DNA from: Planctomycetaceae bacterium
GTDB lineage: Bacteria; Planctomycetota; Planctomycetia; Pirellulales; Pirellulaceae
Direction: 5' to 3'
DNA: 51,653 bases
NCBI GenBank assembly: GCA_002726515.1
Contig: PBTE01000036.1
Span: forward strand, 1 to 51,653
Of the stretch, positions 35,398 through 44,231 are shown in pieces; positions within the stretch are counted from its first letter, which is position 1; each line of letters starts with the position of its first letter. A program made the translations under genes and the position numbers. Below the pieces are notes generated by a model. The model was not told the DNA's origin. It searched no databases and worked only from the letters and a program-made list of their open reading frames with translations.

Positions 35398-37119
35398 CTA
35401 CAGAGAAAAATCGTCCGCGGTGGCTTCACTACGAAAGATCGGAAGATGGCGGTAATAGACCTCTAGGATCATGGTGGCCATCGAAGTGCAGTAGTGGCGC
35501 CCGCCTGACCCTGCGTGACCACCGGGCAGATGCCAACTGCCCGCCGGGTGACCACGCTTGTCTTGAGTGACGATCAAATGCTCCCGCATCTGTTCATTCC
35601 ACTTTTCCCACAGCGGACCTCCGTAGTGACGCAACACCTGAGTCGCGTAGTAATTGTAATAAAGGTTAGTTTCCGCAGGGCCGTGTTCACCAAGCGCTTT
35701 CACACCTTGCTGTAAAGCTTCGTTGTCTCGTTTGCAGCCCAGGTACATGCGGCACAGAAGACCAATGGCGGTTGTCGCACTGCCTGCACTGCCGCCGGGA
35801 TCTGTGTATCCGTAGGTTGTACCACCATTGGACTGTACACTGTCCAGAAAACGTGACGCCCCCCGAAAGGACTCTTCGCTGACCGTGAGATAGGCCATGT
35901 CACCACTTTTCAGGCCCATCAGTGCCCAACCTACAACCGAGGTGTCGCCACGCTCAATCGCCTGGTCTGCCGAATAACGCCAACCTCCGTCCGTGGAATA
36001 CTGGGCCCACATTAAGTAATTAAGCGCCATTTGTGCGGGGACCATCAATTCTTCGTCCTGCGTCATTCCATAGGCTTCACAGAGTGTGATGGTGGCCAGT
36101 CCTTGGGAATACATCGATCCTCCCGGTTCCCACAATTTTCCGAGTTGTCCCCGCTCAACGGTCATGGAACGGACAAGGAAATAAAGACCACGCCGCACCT
36201 GCTCCTGATATTTTCCCTCTTGATGTGTCTGGCCAGCACCGAGGAAAGGTAGCAGGGCCATCGCCGTTGCACCGATGCGGGCAGAGTCAAGCGTGCCATG
36301 GTTTTTGCACCGGCCCTGGCATCTTCCGCCTCGATGATCGAAACTCCACCCCCCATCGGGACGCTGATGCTTGGAAAACCACTGCAGGGCCAACGCAACC
36401 GCGGCTTCACTTGCATCGGTGCCTCCCGCCTGCCGAAGATGTTTGCCTCGGGCTTCCACGCTGCGACCTGATAGACCGGACCCCGTCTGCCCATCCATCA
36501 TACCCAGCAGATCACTTGGTGGTCCGGTCAGTTCGGCTATGTCGCTCAAGTTGACATTGAGTGCGGCTGCCGCCACCTCGTCCGTTGGTGAGACCGAGAT
36601 CTCTGTGGAGAATGTCGCCAATTGGTCGACCGGTTCGATGTCTTCCGTCGGCGAATCGAATTCTACAAGTTGTTCGATCTCTTCATCCACAAACTCTTCC
36701 AACTCCTCCACATGTTCATCGGCCTGGTTGAGAATCACTTCTCTGAAAATTTCCAGGGCAGGAGCCGGAATATAAACCATCGCCAGAATTAAAACGATTG
36801 CCGCGTGGAGTATGGCACTGATCAACCAGCTTGGCAGGGCGTTGAAGAGCACGAAACTTCGCCAGAAGCTGTTCGCTTTCTCGCCACGATCCAAATCCAA
36901 CCTTTCAGATTCGCTCGCCACCGTATCGTTATCCGCCGGGTGCAAAGGCAATTGTTCTGCGACGGCAGGGAGCGGTAGAACGGATGCCGCTGCCCGGGGC
37001 GGAGCCGGCTTGGCCGGAGGGGGCATCTGGCTTCCGGGGGCGGGCTTCAACTCGAGCTCTTCGTCTCCGGTACGCCTCATCGTCTGAGGAGACTTGATGA
37101 CAGGCGGCTTTTCAGCCAT
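35398..37119 (-). CDS. Membrane-anchored squalene-cyclase/prenyltransferase-repeat protein
   Basis: The 573-residue protein has a Pro/Ala/Glu-rich N-terminus (about 1-95), one transmembrane segment near 100-125 ('WLISAILHAAIVLILAMVYI'), an acidic region ('EHVEELEEFVDEEIEQLVEF'), then from about 230 an alpha/alpha-toroid repeat domain: 'ALQWFSKHQRPDGGWSFDHRGG', 'AQMALNYLMWAQYSTDGGWR', 'ASRFLDSVQSNGGTTYGYTD' and 'GWALMGLKSGD'. These QW-like repeats appear in cyclases and prenyltransferases, but the DxDD-type catalytic motif is not evident, so a binding or structural role seems likelier. SD GGAG nine bases before the ATG. The family is common and uncharacterised in planctomycetes. Confidence 0.8.
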   Translation of the reverse strand: MAEKPPVIKSPQTMRRTGDEELELKPAPGSQMPPPAKPAPPRAAASVLPLPAVAEQLPLHPADNDTVASESERLDLDRGEKANSFWRSFVLFNALPSWLISAILHAAIVLILAMVYIPAPALEIFREVILNQADEHVEELEEFVDEEIEQLVEFDSPTEDIEPVDQLATFSTEISVSPTDEVAAAALNVNLSDIAELTGPPSDLLGMMDGQTGSGLSGRSVEARGKHLRQAGGTDASEAAVALALQWFSKHQRPDGGWSFDHRGGRCQGRCKNHGTLDSARIGATAMALLPFLGAGQTHQEGKYQEQVRRGLYFLVRSMTVERGQLGKLWEPGGSMYSQGLATITLCEAYGMTQDEELMVPAQMALNYLMWAQYSTDGGWRYSADQAIERGDTSVVGWALMGLKSGDMAYLTVSEESFRGASRFLDSVQSNGGTTYGYTDPGGSAGSATTAIGLLCRMYLGCKRDNEALQQGVKALGEHGPAETNLYYNYYATQVLRHYGGPLWEKWNEQMREHLIVTQDKRGHPAGSWHLPGGHAGSGGRHYCTSMATMILEVYYRHLPIFRSEATADDFSL

Positions 37120-37656
37120 GAGAACTTACTCCATCCCGATCGGGACCCCCCCAATCGACGATTTGGAGATGAGTCCTGGCAGGTAAATAACCGGAATGGC
37201 CTCAACCGAGTTCCGGCACTCGTATCACAATGCGGCGGAAGAAGCCAGACCTTTATCTTAATGCATCTATAATACACCTGCAAAAGCGTTTGGGGGACCA
37301 GCTCTTCGGTCCTGGCTGGCCTGATGAGACTTTCTGTTCTCCAGCGGTTTTCACCCCATCGGACCGGCTACTTTCCGCAAATTGTTCAATTGGCACTGTC
37401 CGCATGGAACACGTGAGAGTCCATCTCCGGGGCATGCTACCGTATCGAGTCGGATGGTCGGGTAATGTGGAACAGTAAGATCCTGCTGGGCTAGCGGCAG
37501 AGTGGGCCAGCAGACAGGATTTGCCCCTTGCGCCGGGGTTTCTGCGGGAATCTTGGCTTCGGCTCTAGCGTCAATGCCCGCTTCGGCGTTAAAATCCAGG
37601 GTTCGTGCCAGGCTCAACATCAAACCTCCGCATCAGCAAACCGTACGAGAATCGAC
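37120..37656. other. Divergent intergenic region, possible promoter and hairpin
   Basis: This 537-base stretch separates the toroid gene from rpmG. A TATAAT box at 37268-37273 on the plus strand could be a -10 element, but its -35 is weak. A hairpin at 37483-37513 lies nearer rpmG. No tRNA is present. Confidence 0.35.
37483..37513. repeat. 7-bp stem-loop upstream of rpmG
   Basis: CTGCTGG pairs with CCAGCAG across a 17-base loop, in the leader region of the rpmG-recJ unit. No T-run follows. It may be a leader structure. Confidence 0.3.
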
Positions 37657-37836
37657 ATGGCGAAGAAAAAGGGTGGAAAAAGTAAAAAGAAAGTGGAAGT
37701 TGTCTTCCTGGTGTGCGAAGAAACGGGCGACTATAACTACACGCTCCGGCGAAAATCGGGCGGCGAAAAACTCAAGTTGAAAAAGTTTAGTCCACGTCTT
37801 CGAAAACACACGATGCATAGTGAAAAGAAAAAATAG
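37657..37836 (+). CDS. rpmG: 50S ribosomal protein L33
   Basis: The 59-residue protein matches L33 with a Lys-rich N-terminal extension ('MAKKKGGKSKKK') followed by 'VVFLVCEETGDYNYTLRRKS', 'KLKKFSPRLRKHTMHSEKK'. L33 is a small large-subunit protein near the ribosomal E site. The paired CxxC zinc motifs of the C+ form are absent (one Cys only), so this is the zinc-independent C- form. The ATG is clear; the upstream in-frame extension is not conserved. RecJ follows after 60 bases. Confidence 0.9.
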   Translation: MAKKKGGKSKKKVEVVFLVCEETGDYNYTLRRKSGGEKLKLKKFSPRLRKHTMHSEKKK

Positions 37837-37848
37837 AACGGATTCCCG

Positions 37849-37881
37849 CGCCGCTATTGTTCAGTTTTATTTGGAGCGGCG
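37849..37881 (+). terminator. 7-bp stem-loop between rpmG and recJ
   Basis: CGCCGCT pairs with AGCGGCG across a 19-base AT-rich loop, 12 bases after the rpmG stop. The lack of a T-run makes an attenuator or processing site as likely as a terminator. Confidence 0.3.
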
Positions 37882-37896
37882 TACTGTCAGGAAGAT

Positions 37897-39669
37897 ATGG
37901 AAAAACGCTGGTCCATTTATCCTCACGACGCAGTTCGAATCCAAGAATTGGAACGTAGCGCTGGAGTGCCCGCTGTTCTAGCGAGACTGCTTCTCTGCCG
38001 TGGACTCGACGACCCGCGGTTGGCGAGAGAGTTTCTCGACCCCAAGCTTTCAGGTTTGCGCGATCCAGACCAGTTGCCGGGAGTCAGTCCGGCTGCCCGA
38101 CACATCTTTGCCGCGGTTCAAGCCAGTCGGCCGATCACGGTTTTTGGCGACTATGACGCGGACGGCATGGTCGGTACGGCTCTCTTGTATCGCTGCCTGA
38201 AATTGATGGGGGCCACTGTCGATTATTACATTCCCAATCGACTGGATGAAGGCTATGGTCTGAATGACGAGGCTTTGCGAATATTGTCAAAGCAAGGGAC
38301 TCAGGTTGTGATCAGCGTTGATTGTGGTATCGCCAGTCTGCAGGAAGCGCAGACGGCGCGGGACCTCGGGTTGGAATTGATCATTACGGATCATCACGAA
38401 ATGCGCCGGACGTTGCCGCAGGCAGCGGCCATTGTGCATCCACAACTACCGGGGCACGATTATCCCTTTGCGGGACTATGTGGCGCAGCCGTGGCATTCA
38501 AATTGGCCTGGGCCCTTTGTCAGTTGTCCAGCGGATCACAAAAGGTGGCTGCTCGTTATCGCGAATTTCTCCTGTCATCGGTGGGGCTTGTTGCACTGGC
38601 GACCGTAGCGGATGTGGTGCCCCTGTTGGACGAGAACCGAATACTTGTGAAACATGGACTGGGAAGTCTGAAGGAACGGCCTAATCCGGGAATGGCTCAA
38701 TTGTTGCGAGTCACGGAACTCGACCGAAAGCCTTTCCTGCAAAGCGAAGACCTGGCTTTTACGCTGGCGCCCAGACTGAATGCGGCCGGTCGTTTGGGAC
38801 AAGCCGGATTGGGAGTGGAATTATTGGTCACCGATTCTGATCAGAGGGCTAGTGTGCTGGCTAAACATATCCACGAACTGAATATCAAGCGTGACAGTTT
38901 GGAGCGGAGTGTGTATTTGGCAGCCAACAAGCAAGCCACCGAGCAGTTCGATCCGGAACATGACCCGGCTTTGGTGTTGGCGGGTCACGGTTGGCATGCG
39001 GGTGTCATTGGAATTGTGGCCGGGCGGCTGGCCGAGAAATATCATCGTCCTGTGGTACTTATCTCGCTGGATGAATTGGGCGTCAGGCCAGGGGTGGGTT
39101 CGGGGCGCAGTGCCGGGGTACTCAATTTGAACGAAGCCTTTGCGCATTGCGGAGTGCATCTTGTTTCCCATGGTGGCCACGCGGCTGCGGCCGGGTTACG
39201 GGTCACGGAAAAGAACCTGGCTGCCTTTCGGACTGATTTTTGCGAGTATGGAACGGATCACATCGCGGTAGAAGACCGCGTGGCCTGCGTGCAGATTGAT
39301 GCCGAGACATCGTTAGCTGCACTAACGTTGAACACGGTTAACCAAATTGAACGTCTGTCACCCTTTGGGCAGGGCAACCTGCGTCCCACCCTGAGCACAA
39401 CGAATGTGACACTCGAAGGCCCGCCTCGTAAGATGGGAGGCGGAGATCGCCACTTCAGTGCTAAGATCAAGCAGTACGAGCTGGTCCTGCGCGCCGTGGC
39501 GTTTGGCAAAGGAGAGTGGGTGGACGACCTGACGCAGCTGGATGCCCCCATCGATATCGCCTACCGTCCGGTGATCAACGTGTTCAGAGGACGACGTTCC
39601 GTGGAATTACAGCTAGTTGACTGGCGGCCCAGCCGCGTTGCAGCCCCCGTCTCCAACACGGTTGGCTAG
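37897..39669 (+). CDS. recJ: Single-stranded-DNA-specific exonuclease RecJ
   Basis: The 590-residue enzyme degrades ssDNA 5' to 3' in recombinational and mismatch repair. DHH-domain metal motifs are visible: 'VFGDYDADGMVGTALLYRCL' (motif I), 'VISVDCGIASLQEA' (II), 'LIITDHHEMRRTLPQAAAIV' (III, DHH) and 'YPFAGLCGAAVAFKLA' (IV). The DHHA1 domain has 'GSGRSAGVLNLNEAF' and 'LVSHGGHAAAAGLRV'. The C-terminal OB domain includes 'LSPFGQGNLRP'. Length is typical (about 570-590). A short AGGA precedes the ATG. Confidence 0.95.
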   Translation: MEKRWSIYPHDAVRIQELERSAGVPAVLARLLLCRGLDDPRLAREFLDPKLSGLRDPDQLPGVSPAARHIFAAVQASRPITVFGDYDADGMVGTALLYRCLKLMGATVDYYIPNRLDEGYGLNDEALRILSKQGTQVVISVDCGIASLQEAQTARDLGLELIITDHHEMRRTLPQAAAIVHPQLPGHDYPFAGLCGAAVAFKLAWALCQLSSGSQKVAARYREFLLSSVGLVALATVADVVPLLDENRILVKHGLGSLKERPNPGMAQLLRVTELDRKPFLQSEDLAFTLAPRLNAAGRLGQAGLGVELLVTDSDQRASVLAKHIHELNIKRDSLERSVYLAANKQATEQFDPEHDPALVLAGHGWHAGVIGIVAGRLAEKYHRPVVLISLDELGVRPGVGSGRSAGVLNLNEAFAHCGVHLVSHGGHAAAAGLRVTEKNLAAFRTDFCEYGTDHIAVEDRVACVQIDAETSLAALTLNTVNQIERLSPFGQGNLRPTLSTTNVTLEGPPRKMGGGDRHFSAKIKQYELVLRAVAFGKGEWVDDLTQLDAPIDIAYRPVINVFRGRRSVELQLVDWRPSRVAAPVSNTVG

Positions 39670-39684
39670 CCGGCCGGTTGATGA

Positions 39685-39710
39685 GCTACCAAGTAAACCT
39701 TGATGGTAGC
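39685..39710 (+). terminator. Stem-loop after recJ
   Basis: GCTACCA pairs with TGGTAGC around a 12-base loop, 16 bases past the recJ stop; a palindrome GGCTAGCCGGCC-like stretch overlaps the stop. A moderate terminator candidate without a T-run. Confidence 0.35.
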
Positions 39711-39930
39711 CGTAACCCCCGAAGAGTTCATCATCCGGAGTGAAGCGTCTCATCTGAGATTTCCGAGTTTCGTGTCAATACCGTTGGCACGTTGGCTGGT
39801 TTAGAATGACATTGTTATCCGGTTGAAGCGGTTGCCATGAGATTCCACCCCAGACAGGGTCGTCATTCGGCAGTCGCACCCGCGTTAGAAAAGGAAAGAC
39901 AACACCAGGCTGACTAGACCAGCGGGGGCA

Positions 39931-40599
39931 ATGTTTTTTCGGCCCTTCCAGAGCAATATGGACACTGCTTCTCAGCTCACGACTGCTCGTCGCAAAATGG
40001 TCCAGCACCATTTGAAAGATCGGGGCTTGCGCGATCCACGGGTGTTGTCTGCAATGGAACAGGTATCGCGAGAGCGTTTTGTCCCCCCGCAGCACGAGGA
40101 CCGTAGTTATGCGGACGAAGCCCTGCCGATCGCCTGCCAGCAGACGATCAGCCAGCCTTACATGGTTGCGCTGATGACAGAGGCTTTGAATTTGGCGGGC
40201 AGCGAACGGGTGTTGGAAATCGGTACGGGTAGTGGCTATCAAACGGCAGTGCTGGCTGAGCTCGCTCGGGAGGTGATCAGCATCGAGCGTCACCCGGAGT
40301 TGTCGCTGGCAGCGCGCGAGGTGCTTCGTGCTCTGAACTACAGCAACGTGGAATGCATTGTCGGTGACGGAACGATGGGGCACGCGGCGGGTGCGCCGTA
40401 CGATTGCATGATGATTACGGCAGCTACGGCTACCGTTCCCGAATTGTTGTGGGATCAACTGGCCGATGGTGGCATTCTGGTCGTCCCGATTGGACCTCGG
40501 GACGTACAGACGTTGCAAGTCATCAGGAAAATAGAAGGTGCGGCTTCACCGAAGTCTCTGACGGCTTGCCAGTTTGTCCCTCTGGTTGGTTCCCACTGA
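39931..40599 (+). CDS. pcm: Protein-L-isoaspartate O-methyltransferase
   Basis: The 222-residue enzyme (213 if the ATG at 39958 is used) methylates L-isoaspartyl residues in aged proteins with SAM. Motifs: 'DPRVLSAMEQVSRERFVPPQ', 'YADEALPIACQQTISQPYMV' (the Gln-Thr-Ile-Ser substrate loop), the SAM loop 'VLEIGTGSGYQTAVLAEL', and 'GDGTMGHAAGAPYDCMMITA'. All are diagnostic for PCMT. Neither start has a clear SD. It lies between recJ and a tRNA-Pro gene. Confidence 0.94.
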   Translation: MFFRPFQSNMDTASQLTTARRKMVQHHLKDRGLRDPRVLSAMEQVSRERFVPPQHEDRSYADEALPIACQQTISQPYMVALMTEALNLAGSERVLEIGTGSGYQTAVLAELAREVISIERHPELSLAAREVLRALNYSNVECIVGDGTMGHAAGAPYDCMMITAATATVPELLWDQLADGGILVVPIGPRDVQTLQVIRKIEGAASPKSLTACQFVPLVGSH

Positions 40600-40632
40600 C
40601 CAGCGCAGCTTGGTCCGTCGTCAATTGCCTCT

Positions 40633-40660
40633 TTGCCATGTTACGGCAACAAGTTAGACT
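40633..40660 (+). promoter_or_regulatory. Candidate promoter of tRNA-Pro
   Basis: TTGCCA (40633-40638) and TAGACT (40655-40660) are spaced by 16 bases, and the -10 box ends 12 bases before the tRNA. The -35 box also pairs with GGCAA (5-bp stem), so a small hairpin is possible. Confidence 0.4.
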
Positions 40661-40672
40661 AGGTGTCCGCCA

Positions 40673-40746
40673 CGGGGCGTGGCTCAGCCTGGTAGAGCGC
40701 TGCGTTCGGGACGCAGAGGTCGCTGGTTCAAATCCAGTCGCCCCGA
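40673..40746 (+). tRNA. tRNA-Pro (anticodon CGG)
   Basis: The 74-base gene folds completely: acceptor stem CGGGGCG/CGCCCCG, D-arm with GCTC/GAGC around 'AGCCTGGTA', anticodon arm CTGCG-TTCGGGA-CGCAG with anticodon CGG, T-arm CTGG-TTCAAAT-CCAG and discriminator A. The 3' CCA is not encoded. A peptidase-gene stump starts a few bases after it. Confidence 0.95.
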
Positions 40747-40759
40747 CTTACATTTTCTA

Positions 40760-40987
40760 ACGAACCTTCCACCCTACTTCGGCGCCCGCCATGCCGATCC
40801 GCTAGAGCCCGGCATGGTATTTGCAGTGGAGATCGTACTGGACTTTCCGGGCGTCGAGGGTTATCACGTGGAAGACCCCATCCTGATCACGCCGGAGGGC
40901 AATCGGCGGCTGGTCGAACTGCCGGGTGATCGATTGACGCTGGGGGGCTGGATCAACGTTGAGTCCAACAGCGCGTCTGACTGCTGA
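40760..40987 (+). pseudogene. C-terminal stump of an M24-family metallopeptidase (Xaa-Pro aminopeptidase/creatinase fold)
   Basis: From about 40785 the frame reads 'ARHADPLEPGMVFAVEIVLD' and 'HVEDPILITPEGNRRLVELP', the final strands of pita-bread (M24) peptidases, where 'L-x-P-G-M-V-F-x-x-E' and 'x-x-E-D-x-x-L-I-T' carry the two C-terminal metal-binding Glu residues (the first is Glu in 'AVEI', the second in 'VEDP'). The frame has no start codon except by running back through tRNA-Pro, and the N-terminal 300 or so residues are missing. This is a deletion or integration remnant. The C45-type gene that follows is probably its former neighbour. Confidence 0.75.
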
Positions 40988-41162
40988 CGACGCGCTGTCC
41001 AAAACGTAAGCAGAAGACAATATTCAACCGCTGGCGACGTCATCAGTCGTTCAAAAAACCGTCTCGTCTCAAACGGAATATTGCAACGGCACGACTTGGT
41101 GCTGGTTTGACACTGTTCGGATATCAGCAGCAACTCCTCGGAAACACTCCTGGAGCCTAACC

Positions 41163-42251
41163 ATGACAACATCTCATCCAGACATTGCCGTGCTGGATCT
41201 GGAGGGAACGCCCGACCAGATTGGGGTCGCGCACGGCGAAGCTCAGCGAGAGCAGATCCGCCAATACACGGACCGGTTCTTGGGTTGGGTAACGAGCCGC
41301 GCGGCGATTCCGCTGACGGAACAGACCCTCTGGGATTCTTGGGCGCCTCAGGTGGCCGTCAATGAGCGATTGGCTCCTGACCTGATTGCGGAAATGCGAG
41401 GCATCGCCCGCGGGGCCGGGGTGCCGTTTGAACGGATCTTCTTACTCAACAGCCTGCTGGACCTGGTACGATTTCGCTATTTGCCGATGTCTCAGACGGG
41501 TTGTTCGACATTCGGCCTCGTGTCGGAGGCGGGCACGGGCCGAACGCTGCTGGGGCAAACCTATGATTTGCCGCAACTTCACCAGGACTATTTGGTGCTC
41601 ATGAGAATTCGGCCCGAAAAAGGCCCCCGGCAGCTGGTATTCAGTTTCGCGGGGGTCGTGGGTGCCGGCGGCCAGAATGTGGCCGGAATTGGAGTGTGCA
41701 TCAACTTTCTCAGTCCGCTCGATGTGGGAACGGGGCGATTACACAGCGTGGTGGTGCGGCAGATCCTGGCTGGCGAAAACCTGGCCGACGCCCTGGGCTC
41801 GCCCGTGGTGGTGCCACGAGCCGGAGGAGCGCATTTTTTGATTGCCGACCGGGAGGGCAACGTGATCAGTGTTGAGACCACGGCCCAGCGACATGCCGTC
41901 TTCTATCCCGAGGGCAACGTTATCGGACACACGAATCACTATCTGTCGGATCGCCTGCAGGAAATCGAGTACATCCGGTCGGACTCGATCGGCAGCTCCT
42001 TGGCCCGCTACGCCGCGCTCCGACGGCACTTCCACCAGGTCGGCGATCAGCTGAATCTTGAATCTCTTCAACAATTGACTCGAAACCACACCGCCTATCC
42101 GCGTTCGATTTGTGCCCACGGTTGCGACGGCGATCATCATGACAGCCGAACCCGCACGCTCTCGGCAATGATCCATGTACTGGACGAACAGGTCGTCCAG
42201 ATCACCAACGGTTGCGCCTGCGAAAACCACTACCATCCCGTCAGCTTGTAG
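41163..42251 (+). CDS. C45 peptidase / acyl-CoA:6-APA acyltransferase-like Ntn hydrolase
   Basis: The 362-residue protein resembles the acyl-coenzyme A:6-aminopenicillanic acid acyltransferase family. Its N-terminal segment has 'PDQIGVAHGEAQREQIRQYT' and 'IAEMRGIARGAGVPFERIFL'; the likely autocatalytic nucleophile is the Cys in 'SQTGCSTFGLVSEA', followed by 'LLGQTYDLPQLHQDYLVLMR' and 'GVVGAGGQNVAGIGVCINFL'. 'EGNVIGHTNHYL' and a C-terminal Cys/His cluster ('NGCACENHYHP') complete it. These enzymes self-cleave to an Ntn hydrolase acting on amides; the substrate is unknown. TGGAG eight bases upstream supports the ATG. No signal peptide is seen. Confidence 0.88.
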   Translation: MTTSHPDIAVLDLEGTPDQIGVAHGEAQREQIRQYTDRFLGWVTSRAAIPLTEQTLWDSWAPQVAVNERLAPDLIAEMRGIARGAGVPFERIFLLNSLLDLVRFRYLPMSQTGCSTFGLVSEAGTGRTLLGQTYDLPQLHQDYLVLMRIRPEKGPRQLVFSFAGVVGAGGQNVAGIGVCINFLSPLDVGTGRLHSVVVRQILAGENLADALGSPVVVPRAGGAHFLIADREGNVISVETTAQRHAVFYPEGNVIGHTNHYLSDRLQEIEYIRSDSIGSSLARYAALRRHFHQVGDQLNLESLQQLTRNHTAYPRSICAHGCDGDHHDSRTRTLSAMIHVLDEQVVQITNGCACENHYHPVSL

Positions 42252-42425
42252 TCTGGGTAGTGCTCGGCGTCATGGTAAACTGGAGCGGACGCTTCAAGTG
42301 CCGGGAAAATTGCTCCTCTTTGCTGTTATCTACTACGTGATTCGACTTCGTGTTAATATGCCCGACCTGGAAAAGGCCGGAATAAATGATTTCAGAAACT
42401 GGAGATCGTAACGAAGCCGCACACC

Positions 42426-43064
42426 ATGAAAACCCTACCGAAGCTCTTTGAAAATAATCGTGCATGGGCAGCAAGTGTTATTGCAGAGGATCCGGATTTT
42501 TTTCCGAACCTGTCTCAACAACAAAATCCCGAATACCTCTGGATCGGTTGTTCGGACAGTCGAGTGCCGGCCAACCAGGTGGTGGGACTGGCACCCGGCG
42601 AGGTGTTTGTCCATCGAAATATCGCCAATGTGGTCACGCATACGGACATCAACTGCCTGAGCGTACTTGAGTACGCGGTGAATGTTTTACAGGTGAAGCA
42701 CGTCATTGTGTGCGGACACTATGGGTGTGGCGGCGTGATGGCCGCGTTGCAAGACCATCATCTGGGCCTGATCGACAACTGGTTGTGCCACGTACGAGAC
42801 GTGCGGCGGAACCATGAAAAGCAACTCGTGGCAGTAGAAGATGAAACGGAGCGGACCAACCGATTATGCGAACTGAACGTGATTGAACAGGTCAGAAACG
42901 TTTGTGCCACCACGATCGTTCAGGGTTGCTGGGAAAAGGGGAACCCGTTGGCAGTTCACGGATGGATCTATGGAATCGAAGATGGGCTGCTCAGGGACCT
43001 CGACGTGACCATCACCGAGCAGGTGGATGTCGCCGAGGCGTATCGGATCGCTACCAGGAAGTAG
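42426..43064 (+). CDS. can: Beta-class carbonic anhydrase
   Basis: The 212-residue enzyme interconverts CO2 and bicarbonate. Zinc ligands of the beta class are visible: Cys and Asp in 'WIGCSDSRVPANQ' and His plus Cys in 'VIVCGHYGCGGVMAAL'. 'GEVFVHRNIANVV' is also typical. Length matches E. coli Can (220). The subtype with 'LWIGCSDSRVPA' is cytoplasmic and often oxygen- or pH-regulated. There is no obvious operon partner; the PIG-L gene follows after 217 bases. Confidence 0.95.
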   Translation: MKTLPKLFENNRAWAASVIAEDPDFFPNLSQQQNPEYLWIGCSDSRVPANQVVGLAPGEVFVHRNIANVVTHTDINCLSVLEYAVNVLQVKHVIVCGHYGCGGVMAALQDHHLGLIDNWLCHVRDVRRNHEKQLVAVEDETERTNRLCELNVIEQVRNVCATTIVQGCWEKGNPLAVHGWIYGIEDGLLRDLDVTITEQVDVAEAYRIATRK

Positions 43065-43281
43065 CCAGACCCGTTCCGTCCTGCTTCGCGAAACAACTGG
43101 ACGATTTGTGCGGGCGAGCCATTCTGTTGGGACAGACTTCCAGCCGTGTTCCGGCATCACCATCCAAGGCGTTACCGGTTTACGCTCCATGTAAACCGGC
43201 CTATACTCAGCCCCGTATTTGCGGGTGGTTCAATAAAGCCCCTTGGCAGCGAAAGAGATTCTTTTTTTTCGAGTTTCCTGG

Positions 43282-43965
43282 ATGGTAAAGACGGTTCTTG
43301 GCATCGGGGCCCATTACGACGACTGCGTGTTCGGCATTCCGGGCATCCTGTTGCAGGCGGTTCGCAAGAATCACCGCGTCGTGATTCTTTCACTGATTGG
43401 TGACTATACCAATTGGAGGCCCGTCCGCGGTCGCGAGAAAGAACTGATTCGTGGAACGGTCGAGCTGTGTGCAGAATTTGGTGTCGAAAAGCAGTTTCTT
43501 GACTTTTCTGAGATGAAGTTTGATGTCGAAGTCAACGCGAAGCGCAAGGTGGCAGAAGCCATCGCCCGCATCCAACCCGATGTGGCCTTCATGCTCTGGC
43601 CCCATGATCGGCATTCGGACCATGAAGTGACGTCCCGACTGAGCAGCATCACGCTCAGGCACGGAGACCGGTTGCTCAGACCCGCGCTGCAGTTCAAGCC
43701 TCCCGCACAAACATTCTGGTATGACAACGGCCCGCGGCACACGATCGGTTTTGAACCGAACACGTTTGTCGACATCACGGACGAGTGGCCCAAGGCCCTG
43801 GAGTGGCTCGGACGTCTGATGGCCCTATCGGGGAACGTCCCATACGATCCACAACAACCGCAACGTGCCAAAGAAGCGTTGGCTCAGTATCGGGGCCAGA
43901 CTTGCGGGGTGCGCTATGCCGAAGCACTTTGTTCGTTCAACACCTATCCGCAGGAAATCCTCTGA
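43282..43965 (+). CDS. PIG-L family (LmbE-like) deacetylase
   Basis: The 227-residue protein has the zinc motif AHxDD in 'VLGIGAHYDDCVFGIPG' and the third ligand region 'WPHDRHSDHEVTSRL'. PIG-L/LmbE enzymes remove N-acetyl groups from sugars (GlcNAc-PI, mycothiol and bacillithiol precursors, chitobiose). No ring-hydroxylating or glycosyltransferase partner is nearby, so the substrate remains open. The ATG giving 'MVKTVLGIGAHYDD' was chosen; the 13 codons upstream are hydrophobic but not conserved. Cytoplasmic. Confidence 0.88.
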   Translation: MVKTVLGIGAHYDDCVFGIPGILLQAVRKNHRVVILSLIGDYTNWRPVRGREKELIRGTVELCAEFGVEKQFLDFSEMKFDVEVNAKRKVAEAIARIQPDVAFMLWPHDRHSDHEVTSRLSSITLRHGDRLLRPALQFKPPAQTFWYDNGPRHTIGFEPNTFVDITDEWPKALEWLGRLMALSGNVPYDPQQPQRAKEALAQYRGQTCGVRYAEALCSFNTYPQEIL

Positions 43966-44231
43966 AGCAGCGACGGGCAGCGGCCAGGTTGCTCGAAGTA
44001 TCCGTTTCTTTTGCAAATTCGTGCGATACATTACGGGCCGGGTAATTTTTCTGGTATCTGGTCGATTGCGGCACCGCCCGGGTCTGGCAGTTCAAGTCGA
44101 ATACCTGTCATTGAATTCGCTCCAAATTGTGCCAGGATTCACTCTTTGGATAGTCGATTCGGTTGATCTGGCTGAAATTCCCAGCTAAGATCATCTTTCA
44201 GTAGAGGAATGGATTTTGAAGAGGACTCGAG

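Noticed and set aside
37440..37520. tRNA in front of rpmG
   Set aside because: The paired segment forms a single hairpin only; no T-arm or acceptor stem exists.
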